Part shown: piece by piece, positions 7,055 to 15,598 of the stretch
Position numbering within the stretch: position 1 is the stretch's first letter
Layout: each line of letters starts with the position of its first letter
Origin: an uncultured Actinomyces sp.
GTDB lineage: Bacteria; Actinomycetota; Actinomycetes; Actinomycetales; Actinomycetaceae
Assembly: GCA_938028585.1 (NCBI GenBank)
Contig: CALIZH010000364.1
Span: 1-21,482, forward strand
DNA: 21,482 nt
Direction: 5' to 3'
Made by a program: the position numbers and the translations under genes
The notes under the pieces: generated by a model
Seen by the model: only the letters and a program-made list of their open reading frames with translations
Database searches by the model: none
Told to the model about the DNA's origin: nothing

Positions 7055-7603
7055 CTACTCAGCCTCGACCACAGGCAAGACCGACCAGGGGAAGTTGATC
7101 CACAGAGCGGTCTTGCGCCAGATGTAGTCCGGTTCGATGATCGAGACGGGCTTCTTGTAAATAACGACCGAGCGAGCGTCGACCTTTGCGTGGGTCTTAC
7201 CATCGAGGCTCAGCCCGTCTTCGTCGATCAGTTCCATGACCTTCTTCAGAGTCTTGCCCGAGTCTGCCACGTCATCGACGACCAGTACCTTCTTGCCATC
7301 CAGAGCCGAAACATCCATGAGCGGAGGCAGAACCTGAGGTTCATCCAAAGTCTCACCCAGACCGGTATAGAACTCGAGGTTCATGGTACCGATGGCCTTC
7401 ACACCCATTGCGTAGGCAATTGCTCCCGCGGGGATCAGTCCGCCGCGTGCAATTGCAACGATCAGGTCGGGCTTCCACCCGGAGTTCACGATCTGCTGTG
7501 CCAGCTCGCGTGCGGCATCGCCGAACTCTTGCCAGGTCAGATTTTCGCGTTCTTCGCCAGTATTGGTCGTTGCGCCGTCATCGAATGGGGTGGAAGCAGA
7601 CAT
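7055..7603 (-). CDS. Purine (xanthine/hypoxanthine-type) phosphoribosyltransferase
   Basis: The 182-residue type I phosphoribosyltransferase carries the PRPP-binding signature VLVVDDVADSGKT at 106-118. The IARGGLIPAG loop lies near 51-60. The C-terminal KKPVSIIEPDYIW...WINFPW resembles Gpt/XPRT-like enzymes of bacteria and archaea. Such enzymes convert a purine base and PRPP to the nucleoside monophosphate in salvage. Aromatic residues in the tail suit purine stacking, but the base specificity is not certain. ATG 7603 follows a ribosome site, GAAGGAC, at a proper distance on the - strand. The gene stands alone, ended by the terminator at 7004-7030. It could use bases imported by the NCS2 permease at 19190, which is inference. 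Confidence 0.88.
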   Translation of the reverse strand: MSASTPFDDGATTNTGEERENLTWQEFGDAARELAQQIVNSGWKPDLIVAIARGGLIPAGAIAYAMGVKAIGTMNLEFYTGLGETLDEPQVLPPLMDVSALDGKKVLVVDDVADSGKTLKKVMELIDEDGLSLDGKTHAKVDARSVVIYKKPVSIIEPDYIWRKTALWINFPWSVLPVVEAE

Positions 7604-7672
7604 CTATACGTCCTTCAGCAAAAGTGATCGGGTGAATGGACATATGGTAACGCCCGTCAGTACGTTTACGCA

Positions 7673-7694
7673 TCGTCATCCATTTGGATGACGA
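7673..7694 (-). other. Stem-loop covering the SprT-like stop codon
   Basis: TCGTCATCC and GGATGACGA form a perfect 9-bp stem with a 4-nt loop. The stop codon of the SprT-like gene (7676-7678) lies inside it. No T tract follows, so it would be only a weak terminator or an mRNA 3'-end stabiliser for the hydrolase-hrpA-sprT transcript. Confidence 0.4.
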
Positions 7695-8197
7695 AGTCGT
7701 GTCAAACTGCGTAGTTGGCGCGCATACTGTCCGCCGGGTTGACGGGGTTGCCCTTTATAGGACCAGATAAAGATTCGCGAGGCATCAAAAGTGCGTGAAC
7801 ACACACCGCAAGAGGTGACCCGTCGGGGAGCCGAATACAGTTCCCGCCGTGTTCCGCACACTGGGCATATCCCCACCCATGATGGCCGAGGCGAGGGTAA
7901 GTGTGCCGATAAACGTGCGCTATCGGGGGCGCCAAGTTGGCGAGCTTTCGCTTGCCAGATCGCATCGTGATGATGTGAGGCACCAACCAGGGCGTGGGCA
8001 ATTTCGTGCAGGATGACTCCACGTACCGTTTCCGCATCGTAGAGGTCAACCAAGGGCCCCGAAAGGCGAATTTCGCGTCGTGTATGGACGCATGCTCCCG
8101 CGCGTCTACGCGCACGGTCAAATCGCAGCGACCACTCTCTTAAACCGTGGTGATCCATCAACTCGCGTGCCATTGCGCGTGCGTCTTCACGCTTCAT
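7676..8197 (-). CDS. SprT-like zinc metalloprotease
   Basis: The 173-residue protein has the gluzincin-like motif HEIAH (64-68) followed by HHHD near 75-78, which supplies the third metal ligand. A zinc ribbon follows, built from CPVC (111-114) and CGVC (130-133). This matches the SprT/Spartan-like domain. Eukaryotic Spartan cleaves DNA-protein crosslinks, while the bacterial role is poorly defined. ATG 8197 overlaps the hrpA stop by ATGA (8194-8197), so translation is probably coupled to the helicase. The basic C-terminus (RQLRSLTRLRHPNG) may contact nucleic acid. The start is well fixed by the overlap. Confidence 0.9.
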   Translation of the reverse strand: MKREDARAMARELMDHHGLREWSLRFDRARRRAGACVHTRREIRLSGPLVDLYDAETVRGVILHEIAHALVGASHHHDAIWQAKARQLGAPDSARLSAHLPSPRPSWVGICPVCGTRRELYSAPRRVTSCGVCSRTFDASRIFIWSYKGQPRQPGGQYARQLRSLTRLRHPNG

Positions 8198-11100
8198 ATG
8201 GCCTCGTGAAGACGATCGATCGCTGCCAACATGCGTTGAGGTGAAATCTTGCGCGCGGTCCCCAGTTCTTGTGCAAAGAGAGAAACGCGCAGCTCTTCAC
8301 GCATCCACAAGAGTTCCTCAAATGCGCTGGCGTGGCGTGCGTCGAAAGGACGCGTATCCATGAGATCGCGAAGTTCATTGAGCTCGTCATCGACCTGTGC
8401 CAAGGCCTGAGCAGAGCGCTCGTCACGCGCAAGATCGGAAGGTGAACGCGAAGCTTTACGGACACGTAAAGATTGAGCCTGAATGTATCGCGGAAGGTTG
8501 CGAAGACGCTCGATAGGTGTTGCGGCAATGAATCCATTAAATACCAGGGAATTCGCGATTCTTTCAACATCCTCGCGAAGGGAGGAATAGGCCTGTGCAT
8601 CTGCAGTCGCAAGGGTGTCTTGAAGCTGCGCCCAGGATTCCATCGCACGCACAACGACTTCAATAATCGAATAGACCTGATCTTCGTGCAGATCCCTCAC
8701 GCGCTGGGAAAGGTCGTCAAAGCTCGAGCGATCACGTACCGCCCACAGTCCCTGATTTCCGCTCAGAGACACCGTGAGTGTGCGCACACTTGCCCACTGT
8801 GCATCTGCGATCAGAGCCTCAGTACTTCGATAGGGAGTTGAGGTCAGCATGAGTGCCTCGCGTCCACTCCAACGCGTCGAAACGCGCTTGGTTGATAGCT
8901 GAACGCGACGTAGGACGAGGTTCGCTACACCCAATCCGTGATCGCTTCTTGCCTGCGATGCATTTGCCATGACGCGCACACCCGCCAGCGGATTCTCGGG
9001 CTTGCCTTGGGGGACTAAAGCGGGGAATGCGCGAATTGTGAGCCCCTGTGCCTGGGATTCGATCGAGGCTGGCAAAGGGGTGGTCGGGAAATCCTCAAGA
9101 TCGTCGGCGAAAAGTTCGCTTCCGGGAGTGCCTTCGCTAGCGTCGATTGCTTCCGAGGCCGTCGCTGCCTTCCCTTGTGTGCGCGCTTTTGCCTCGCCAG
9201 AGTCAGTCCGTGAGGGACTCTCAGACTCAGGCTTTGCGTCCGCACCTGAGCGATGCCTACCTTGTGCGCTGCGTTCTTGGGCTTCGGTCAATGCCTGGCG
9301 AACGGCCGTTCGCAACGCGCTATCGGTCGCACCGGCCAAGGTACGTTTGAGATACCCCAGGTCTTTCCCGCTTCCCAGTTCGCGTCCCTGACGATCGTGG
9401 ACAACAAAGGTCATGAGCAAATGATCGGGAAGTGCGTCGCGCATGGTGCGGATATCGGAATCACTCAGATCAACGCCTCGGAGCTCGCGGATGGCGCGCG
9501 TGAAAAGTTCGTCGAAGGATGCCGAGTCGGCCTGCGCACTAGCGGTATGGGTTCCGGCGGGATTTTGGGTGGAAGACTTCGCGGGCCTATCGGAGGTTTG
9601 AGCTGAGGAAAGCGCAGAAAGATCGCGGCCTTTACCCCGTTCGTCTTGGGCGGGTGTACTGGCCTTGGATAGGCGCTTATCGCTGCGACCCTGACCTGTT
9701 TTCTGTCCCCATGCCGCCAAGCGTCCAAGAGCAGCGCTCAGCGAGGCCGGATCTTCATCGGGTGTAGAAGCAGAGGGCGCAACATCAGAGGAAGCACCAC
9801 CAGAAGGTGTCTTGTCAAGCTCCTCACCAGCACTCACGCGGCCGCTTCGGAAATCATCAATCCACGCGGCAACGCTCTTTGCAACTTCGGGAGCGGGTGC
9901 AAGCAGGCGGCGCTTGGCCTTGGGAAGTGCGCGAATTGCCTCGGTGATGAGTTCCTCGCGCATACCCGGTACTAACCAATCGGTACCCTCATCGCTCACG
10001 CGCCCCAAGGCCTCGACGGGAATGGACATCGAAACACCATCGCGTGGGGAGCCGGGGTGGAACTCATAGGACAGGGGAAGGCGAAGCTCTCCCTGCTGCC
10101 AATGGTCGGGGAAGCCCTCTCCGGTCTGGCCCAGGCCTCGGGGAAGCAGAAGCTCGGGTGGGTAATCCAAAAGATGAGGATTCTGGTGCTTTTCGTTCTT
10201 CCACCAGCGATTAAAGTGCCCTGCAGAGATGATTGAGGCGGGGAGGAGATCGTCAAAGAAACGCTCCAGCGCCATTTCGTCGGCGACGAGGCCGTGGGTG
10301 CGGCTGCGGCGCTCGGTTTCCCTTGCACGTTCGATCGCCTCGTCGTTACGACGTTGGAAGGCATGACGCTCGCGCCATTCCCCCTGAACCAGCGCATGGC
10401 GGATGAACATTTCACGCGCGAGCTCGGCGGCGGTGATTGGGCTTTGCTGGGCGATTGCAAAAGGAGAATCTGTTGGAACAGCACCTCGGATTGACCCCAG
10501 GGGAGTAGATCCCAGCCGTCCCAGCAAGACCGAGCGGTCTGCGATCAATGTCAGCCCGTAGAGCATAACTTTTTCTTGAACGTAAGCCGCGCCTCGCGAG
10601 GAATTCCACGTGGGTTCGGAATAGACATGGTTGAGGAGGTCTTTTGCCAATGGCTCGACCCATTCGGGGCGAATACGGGCGACCGTACGTGCAAAGAGCC
10701 GCGAGGTCTCAACCAATTCCGCGGTCATCACCCAATCGGGATGGCCTGTGATTCCCGAACCTGGCCAAATGGTGAAGTGAGTGCCTCGGCTACCCGTATA
10801 GTCTCGAGTTGCCGGATCCCATGCGCCCAGACTGGAGAGCAGGCCAACAAGGATCGAACGGTGAATATCGTCGGTGTCGACCGCGCTGGTTGAACGCGTG
10901 AAAGCAACTGCAGCCTTCGCTGCTGAGTCAGCAATTCCCGTACGTGACGCTTGCTCGACTACATCACCTGCTGAAGGCATTCCCAAGGGCTCGGTGTGGA
11001 TTCCGACGGTGCGGGCCATATCGCGCAGCTGGTGGGCGATATCGCGCCACTCGCGGAAACGCAGGTAGTGAATGAATTCTGCCCGGCACATACGTCTAAA

Positions 11101-13059
11101 CGCGCTACCGGAAAGATCGCGCTGCTGAACGTGCAGGTAGCGCCATAAATTGAGGTAGGTCAAGAAATCGGAGTGGGGGTCAGCAAAACGCGCGTGTGCC
11201 GTATCTGCAGCTTCCTGGTGTTCCAGTGGGCGCTCGCGGACATCCTGAATCGATAGCGCAGCAACGATGACTAAAATTTCCGAGGCGCACCCCGATTCCT
11301 GCCCAGCTATCAGCATTCGACCCAAGCGTGGATCGATGGGAAGCCGAGCTAAATCGCGACCAATGCGTGTGAGCTCAAGTCCTTGGTTTCCCTGTGCCAG
11401 CGCGGAAGAATCGGAGTTCTTGGACGAGTCCAGTGGGCGCAGTGCCCCAATCTCAACGAGCTGATTGATGCCATCGCGGATCGCCCGCGAGTCCGGCGCA
11501 TCGACGAAGGGGAAAGAAGCAACGTCTCCCAAGCCCAAAGCACTCATCTGCAAAATGACCGAGGCCAGCGAGGTACGCAAGATTTCCGGCTCAGTAAAGT
11601 CCGGCCTCGATGCGAAATTATCAGCGGAATACAGGCGAATCGCGATACCGTCCGCAACGCGTCCGCAACGTCCAGAACGCTGATTCGCGCTGGCCTTTGA
11701 AATCTCTTCGATGGGTAGGCGCTGAACCTTGGTCTTATTGGAATAGCGCGAAATTCGCGCCAATCCCGGATCGATCACGTAGCGGATTCCCGGAACCGTC
11801 AGCGAGGTTTCAGCAACGTTTGTCGCCAGAACAACGCGCCGATGGCTGTGTTCTTCAAAAATCCGGTGTTGCTGCGCAGAACTGAGGCGCGCAAACAGGG
11901 GCAAAATTTCGATATCTGCAGGGTTCTTCGAGTGCGAGATATCCTTGGGCGCGCGATTTCCCAGGTGATCGCGCAATGCCTGTTCGGTATCGCGGATATC
12001 GCGCTCACCCGGAAGGAATACCAAAATATCCCCTGGGCCTTCAGCACATAGCTCATCGACCGCATGGCATATTGCGGTTTCGACGTCAATGTCTTGCCCC
12101 GCGCCATAGCCCTCCAGAGCAAGGGGATCATCCGGGTCCTCTAAAACCAGTTGTTCGACGCCGCTTCCAGTACTTTCTTCCTCGATTGCCGAGGCCGTGG
12201 CCGGACTGTTTTCAGTGGGCTGAGCAGCGGGGGAGGTGCTTGAGGAGGAATAGGAAGTCGGGGTATCGGCGGCAAGGGGACGGTAGCGGATTTCAACCGG
12301 GAAAGTACGACCCGAAACCTCAATAACCGGTGCGGCTTCAATGAGCGTGCCCTGTCCAATTGGACCGTTCCATCGGCCGAAGTGACGCGCGAAACGATCC
12401 GAATCAATGGTCGCTGACGTGATGATGACCTTGAGGTCAGGACGTAAGGGGAGTAGGCGCGCAAGGTAACCCAAGATGAAATCAATGTTCAGGCTGCGCT
12501 CGTGGGCCTCGTCGATGATCAGGGTGTCATAGCGACGCAGCATCGGGTCAGACTGAATTTCCGCCAGCAAAATACCGTCGGTCATGAGTTTGACCAAAGT
12601 GGTGGGACCGACCTCATCGGTGAATCGCACCTGGTAGCCCACGACCTCACCGGGCTCTTTGCCCACCTTTTGGCCAAGCTCAGCGGCAATGCGCTCTGCA
12701 ACCGAACGCGCTGCGATACGGCGAGGCTGGGTGTGCCCGATCATGCCGGCTACGCCTCGGCCTAATTGGAGGCAAATCTTTGGGATCTGCGTGGTTTTTC
12801 CCGAGCCGGTTTCGCCGGAGATGATGACAACTTGATGCTGCGAAATTGCCTGCGCAATTTCCTCACGCCTCGCACTGACCGGAAGATCAGGAAAAGATAT
12901 CAGTGGAATCGCAGCGGCCCGAGCAGCAAGCTGTTCAGGCGTGAAGGGACGGAAAGGCGCGGGTGCATGAGGGGAGCGACCCCTGCGTGAATGTGCGCGC
13001 CGACGCCTCGGCTGCGATGAAGTGGACACCCCTTCAGGGTAACGAAGAACTTTCACCAC
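8194..13059 (-). CDS. hrpA: HrpA-type DEAH-box ATP-dependent RNA helicase
   Basis: The 1621-residue helicase has Walker A GETGSGKT (82-89), DEAH (183-186), SAT (215-217) and QRSGRCGR (460-467). HA2/OB-type regions and a long DUF3418-like C-terminal part follow, the architecture of HrpA. E. coli HrpA (about 1300 residues) is an RNA helicase reported to act on stalled ribosomes. Two long low-complexity insertions account for the extra length. One is Ser/Thr/Pro/Glu-rich (about 264-322) between the two RecA domains. The other, Ser/Ala/Asp-rich, interrupts the C-terminal region (roughly 1090-1310), with a short structured island (SFDELFTRAIRELRGVDLSD) between its halves. The start is uncertain: GTG 13059 or GTG 13056, both lacking a clear ribosome site. 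The hydrolase stop lies 15 nt upstream. Confidence 0.95.
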   Translation of the reverse strand: MVKVLRYPEGVSTSSQPRRRRAHSRRGRSPHAPAPFRPFTPEQLAARAAAIPLISFPDLPVSARREEIAQAISQHQVVIISGETGSGKTTQIPKICLQLGRGVAGMIGHTQPRRIAARSVAERIAAELGQKVGKEPGEVVGYQVRFTDEVGPTTLVKLMTDGILLAEIQSDPMLRRYDTLIIDEAHERSLNIDFILGYLARLLPLRPDLKVIITSATIDSDRFARHFGRWNGPIGQGTLIEAAPVIEVSGRTFPVEIRYRPLAADTPTSYSSSSTSPAAQPTENSPATASAIEEESTGSGVEQLVLEDPDDPLALEGYGAGQDIDVETAICHAVDELCAEGPGDILVFLPGERDIRDTEQALRDHLGNRAPKDISHSKNPADIEILPLFARLSSAQQHRIFEEHSHRRVVLATNVAETSLTVPGIRYVIDPGLARISRYSNKTKVQRLPIEEISKASANQRSGRCGRVADGIAIRLYSADNFASRPDFTEPEILRTSLASVILQMSALGLGDVASFPFVDAPDSRAIRDGINQLVEIGALRPLDSSKNSDSSALAQGNQGLELTRIGRDLARLPIDPRLGRMLIAGQESGCASEILVIVAALSIQDVRERPLEHQEAADTAHARFADPHSDFLTYLNLWRYLHVQQRDLSGSAFRRMCRAEFIHYLRFREWRDIAHQLRDMARTVGIHTEPLGMPSAGDVVEQASRTGIADSAAKAAVAFTRSTSAVDTDDIHRSILVGLLSSLGAWDPATRDYTGSRGTHFTIWPGSGITGHPDWVMTAELVETSRLFARTVARIRPEWVEPLAKDLLNHVYSEPTWNSSRGAAYVQEKVMLYGLTLIADRSVLLGRLGSTPLGSIRGAVPTDSPFAIAQQSPITAAELAREMFIRHALVQGEWRERHAFQRRNDEAIERARETERRSRTHGLVADEMALERFFDDLLPASIISAGHFNRWWKNEKHQNPHLLDYPPELLLPRGLGQTGEGFPDHWQQGELRLPLSYEFHPGSPRDGVSMSIPVEALGRVSDEGTDWLVPGMREELITEAIRALPKAKRRLLAPAPEVAKSVAAWIDDFRSGRVSAGEELDKTPSGGASSDVAPSASTPDEDPASLSAALGRLAAWGQKTGQGRSDKRLSKASTPAQDERGKGRDLSALSSAQTSDRPAKSSTQNPAGTHTASAQADSASFDELFTRAIRELRGVDLSDSDIRTMRDALPDHLLMTFVVHDRQGRELGSGKDLGYLKRTLAGATDSALRTAVRQALTEAQERSAQGRHRSGADAKPESESPSRTDSGEAKARTQGKAATASEAIDASEGTPGSELFADDLEDFPTTPLPASIESQAQGLTIRAFPALVPQGKPENPLAGVRVMANASQARSDHGLGVANLVLRRVQLSTKRVSTRWSGREALMLTSTPYRSTEALIADAQWASVRTLTVSLSGNQGLWAVRDRSSFDDLSQRVRDLHEDQVYSIIEVVVRAMESWAQLQDTLATADAQAYSSLREDVERIANSLVFNGFIAATPIERLRNLPRYIQAQSLRVRKASRSPSDLARDERSAQALAQVDDELNELRDLMDTRPFDARHASAFEELLWMREELRVSLFAQELGTARKISPQRMLAAIDRLHEAI

Positions 13060-13074
13060 AGCTGGGTGTGTACG

Positions 13075-13854
13075 TTACTGGCGGAACTCTCCACTGGGCT
13101 CTGCCCACAGATGCGCCCACTCAAGCGCGGCCTCGAGAAGGATTTCTGGATGTTCACCGGCACCAAAACGGGTATCGTGAACCATTTCAACTCGAGAGCC
13201 GTCGGGAAGACGGTGGAAAACATCACGCGTCAGATCAACCAGACCCAAATCGATGTCATCGGCATCGTGGAGGATAAATGCTGGTGTGCCCTTCGGATCG
13301 ATGATTGAAGAATCGACCATGGAAAGATCGGCCAGCGTCTGCTTGGAGATCGTGAAAAATTCGCGAGGCCCATCGGAGTCGTCCGGGATCCGGGTCTGGC
13401 CGGTGTGCTCCAATTCGTCTAGTTGACTATCGGAGAAAATCGCACTCCAGTCGTAGGAGAGTGGGCCAAGTACCGGAGCAGAAAGAAACAGCGCGGTCGC
13501 ATGAATCAGGTGAGCGGCAAGCGCAGTGACCGAGCCGAAAGAGTGACCGTGAATAATCTGGTGGGTGAACCCCTGATCGGCAAGCCAGCCCGATGCGGCC
13601 TGGAGGTCCTCGATCTGAGACTCGCGCGTAATCACCTCGTCATCGGAACGTCCATGCCCCGAGTAATCGAATTGGAGTGTCGCGTACCCGGCTTTGCGAT
13701 AGGCGCGTGCGAGCTCATCGTAGTGTCCACCCGAGTGTTTATCTGCAAGAAAAGAATGCGAAAACAGGACAGCGGCGTTTCGTGAATCTACGGGCTGAAC
13801 GAAAGTTCCCGACAGGGTGATCCCTCGGGGGGTGTTCATACGTACTTCGCTCAT
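13075..13854 (-). CDS. Alpha/beta-hydrolase family protein
   Basis: The 259-residue protein has the alpha/beta-hydrolase fold. LFSHSFLADKHSGGHYDEL forms the oxyanion region near 30-49 and DYSGHGRSD lies at 63-71. The nucleophile elbow is GHSFG with Ser105. The acid is probably Asp199 or Asp200 (LHDADD), and His235 (GEHPE) is a candidate base. It resembles esterase/peptidase-like hydrolases of unknown substrate. A perfect GGAGGT touches ATG 13854 with no spacer, which is unusual. A second ATG at codon 6 lies 15 nt from it, so the true start is unclear. It leads the hrpA-sprT transcript, with 15 nt between its stop and the hrpA start. The 168-nt gap to the divergent 14023 gene must hold promoters for both directions, but none is clear. 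Confidence 0.88.
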   Translation of the reverse strand: MSEVRMNTPRGITLSGTFVQPVDSRNAAVLFSHSFLADKHSGGHYDELARAYRKAGYATLQFDYSGHGRSDDEVITRESQIEDLQAASGWLADQGFTHQIIHGHSFGSVTALAAHLIHATALFLSAPVLGPLSYDWSAIFSDSQLDELEHTGQTRIPDDSDGPREFFTISKQTLADLSMVDSSIIDPKGTPAFILHDADDIDLGLVDLTRDVFHRLPDGSRVEMVHDTRFGAGEHPEILLEAALEWAHLWAEPSGEFRQ

Positions 13855-14022
13855 ACCTCCACGGTACTGGTTTCATAGAAGATGCGAAATACCCCATCTC
13901 ACAACGTGCGAAAAGGTAAACAAGTAGCGTGTCGCTTTGGGGAACTACTAGGCTAGTTTTTATTCGATAGTCACCATCGCACACCGGCGCATACGCGCCT
14001 GATCGCACAAGAAAGACGCATC

Positions 14023-14313
14023 ATGGGAACGAAAATGGGAATCGCCGTCGGTTTCGGGATCGGCTACGTGCTGGGGACCCGAGCGGGGCGTGAACAATAC
14101 GCGCGAATTTGTGCGTGCGCGGGAAAGCTCCGTCGCTTCCCGTTGATCGCTCGTCCGCTAGATGCTGCCGGTGAAAAAATGTCAGCGCTTGTCCGCACCC
14201 AGGGTGAGAAGGTCACGGATAAAGTTGCCGATGCGGTGAAGGAACGACTGTTCCGCATGCCGGCCGCCGAACCGGAGATTACCGAAGACGATCTACCGAC
14301 CTACGCGGGCTGA
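14023..14313 (+). CDS. Small YtxH-like membrane protein
   Basis: The 96-residue protein starts with a Gly-rich hydrophobic segment (MGIAVGFGIGYVLGTRAGREQY) typical of YtxH-like stress proteins. This is followed by an amphipathic helical stretch rich in Lys, Val and Ala, and an acidic tail (EPEITEDDLP). One membrane insertion near the N-terminus is likely. Function is unknown; the family is recognised by length and composition more than by conserved residues. GAAAGACG upstream of ATG 14023 is a modest ribosome site. It precedes the VIT1 fusion by 18 nt and is probably cotranscribed with it. Confidence 0.7.
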   Translation: MGTKMGIAVGFGIGYVLGTRAGREQYARICACAGKLRRFPLIARPLDAAGEKMSALVRTQGEKVTDKVADAVKERLFRMPAAEPEITEDDLPTYAG

Positions 14314-14331
14314 GGCGCGGACGCATTCACA

Positions 14332-15480
14332 ATGACTGATTCCCATCACACTGAAAAGCAAGCTTCGCGCGCGCAGATTCGACGCTGGCGCCGCTACCTG
14401 GCCGAAGAACGCATGGAGGCACGTACCTATCGCGCGCTTGCTGAACGTCGGACGGGCGAAGAACGTCAGGTACTCCTTGGCCTTGCCGAGGCCGAGGGGC
14501 GTCATGAGGAGTACTGGCTATCTCTGCTGGGAGAGCATGCACTTCCCGCACCGCATCCTCCGCTTCGCACCCGAATTTCATCTGCCCTGGCCTACATGTT
14601 CGGGACGATTTTTGTTCTGGCGATGGCTCAGCGAACCGAAGAGCGATCTTCTTATGACGACGACGCTGATGTTCCCGCTGCAATTGCTGCCGATGAACGT
14701 TTGCATGTCGAGGTCGTTCGTTCGCTTGCGCAGCGTTCTCGTGAATCCCTAGCGGGCACTTTCCGGGCTGCTGTCTTTGGGGTGAACGATGGTTTGGTAT
14801 CAAACCTTGCGTTGATCCTGGGTGTCGTCGGTGCGGGACTGAGCTCGCATGCCATTTTGACGACGGGTGTTGCCGGCTTGCTTGCAGGTGCAATGTCCAT
14901 GGCCGCCGGTGAATGGGTGAGCGTGAGTTCTCAGCGTGAGCTATTGGACGCCTCGATTCCTGATCCCGGTGTTGATAACACATTGAATGCTGTCGATGTC
15001 GATGCCAATGAATTGGCACTGCTTTTCCTCGCTCGTGGGGAAGATGAGGAAAGTGCGAAGGCACACGCAGCAGATGTTTTTGCGAAACTTGCGGAATCTG
15101 ATCGTCGTTCTGGCGGCGAATCTGCAGCAAGTGCAGATGGCACAGAGCGACGCCCGATTTTTGCGACGCACAAAGATGAAGATGCGGGAGCAAGCGAAGA
15201 GGTCGGTACCCCGGCGCGTGCTGCGATCTCGTCCTTCATTTGTTTCGCTCTTGGTGCTCTGCTGCCCTTAATTCCCTATATTTTCAGGCTTGATGGAGTG
15301 CTTGCTGCGGGAATTTCGGTTGTCCTTGTCGGTATCGCGCTCATGTTCACCGGTGGAATTGTCGGAGTTCTTTCGGGTCGCGCACCCGCCCCACGCGCTT
15401 TCCGCCAGCTCGCGGTTGGCTTTGGTGCTGCTGGTGCAACGTACGTGCTGGGTCTTCTCTTCGGCACCACCGTCTCCTGA
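14332..15480 (+). CDS. Rubrerythrin-like domain fused to VIT1/CCC1 iron/manganese transporter
   Basis: The 382-residue protein joins two modules. Residues about 13-135 form a ferritin-like four-helix region with candidate di-iron ligands Glu29, Glu55-x-x-His58 and Glu122-x-x-His125. Residues about 140-382 form the VIT1/CCC1 membrane transporter with the signature FGVNDGLVSNLALILGV and GAMSMAAGEWVSVSSQRE. A hydrophilic loop (about 205-295) and three C-terminal membrane helices follow. The arrangement recalls MbfA, a membrane-bound ferritin that exports iron in alphaproteobacteria. A role in iron or manganese detoxification is inferred from this family. ATG 14332 lies 18 nt after the YtxH-like stop. 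No terminator is seen after 15480. Confidence 0.92.
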   Translation: MTDSHHTEKQASRAQIRRWRRYLAEERMEARTYRALAERRTGEERQVLLGLAEAEGRHEEYWLSLLGEHALPAPHPPLRTRISSALAYMFGTIFVLAMAQRTEERSSYDDDADVPAAIAADERLHVEVVRSLAQRSRESLAGTFRAAVFGVNDGLVSNLALILGVVGAGLSSHAILTTGVAGLLAGAMSMAAGEWVSVSSQRELLDASIPDPGVDNTLNAVDVDANELALLFLARGEDEESAKAHAADVFAKLAESDRRSGGESAASADGTERRPIFATHKDEDAGASEEVGTPARAAISSFICFALGALLPLIPYIFRLDGVLAAGISVVLVGIALMFTGGIVGVLSGRAPAPRAFRQLAVGFGAAGATYVLGLLFGTTVS

Positions 15481-15598
15481 TCGGGGGACAGCTAGGCGAC
15501 CGTGCTGCTCTGTCGACGGGAACGGCCTCGTCCTTAATCTTGGGTACTGAGACTGCACGTCCACAACCTTGGATTCTGTTGAGAGGTGGATAACAATA

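Noticed and set aside
14327..15193. 288-codon - strand open frame opposite the VIT1 fusion
   Set aside because: The translation is His/Gln/Pro/Arg-rich without domain signs, and the + strand gene has clear motifs.
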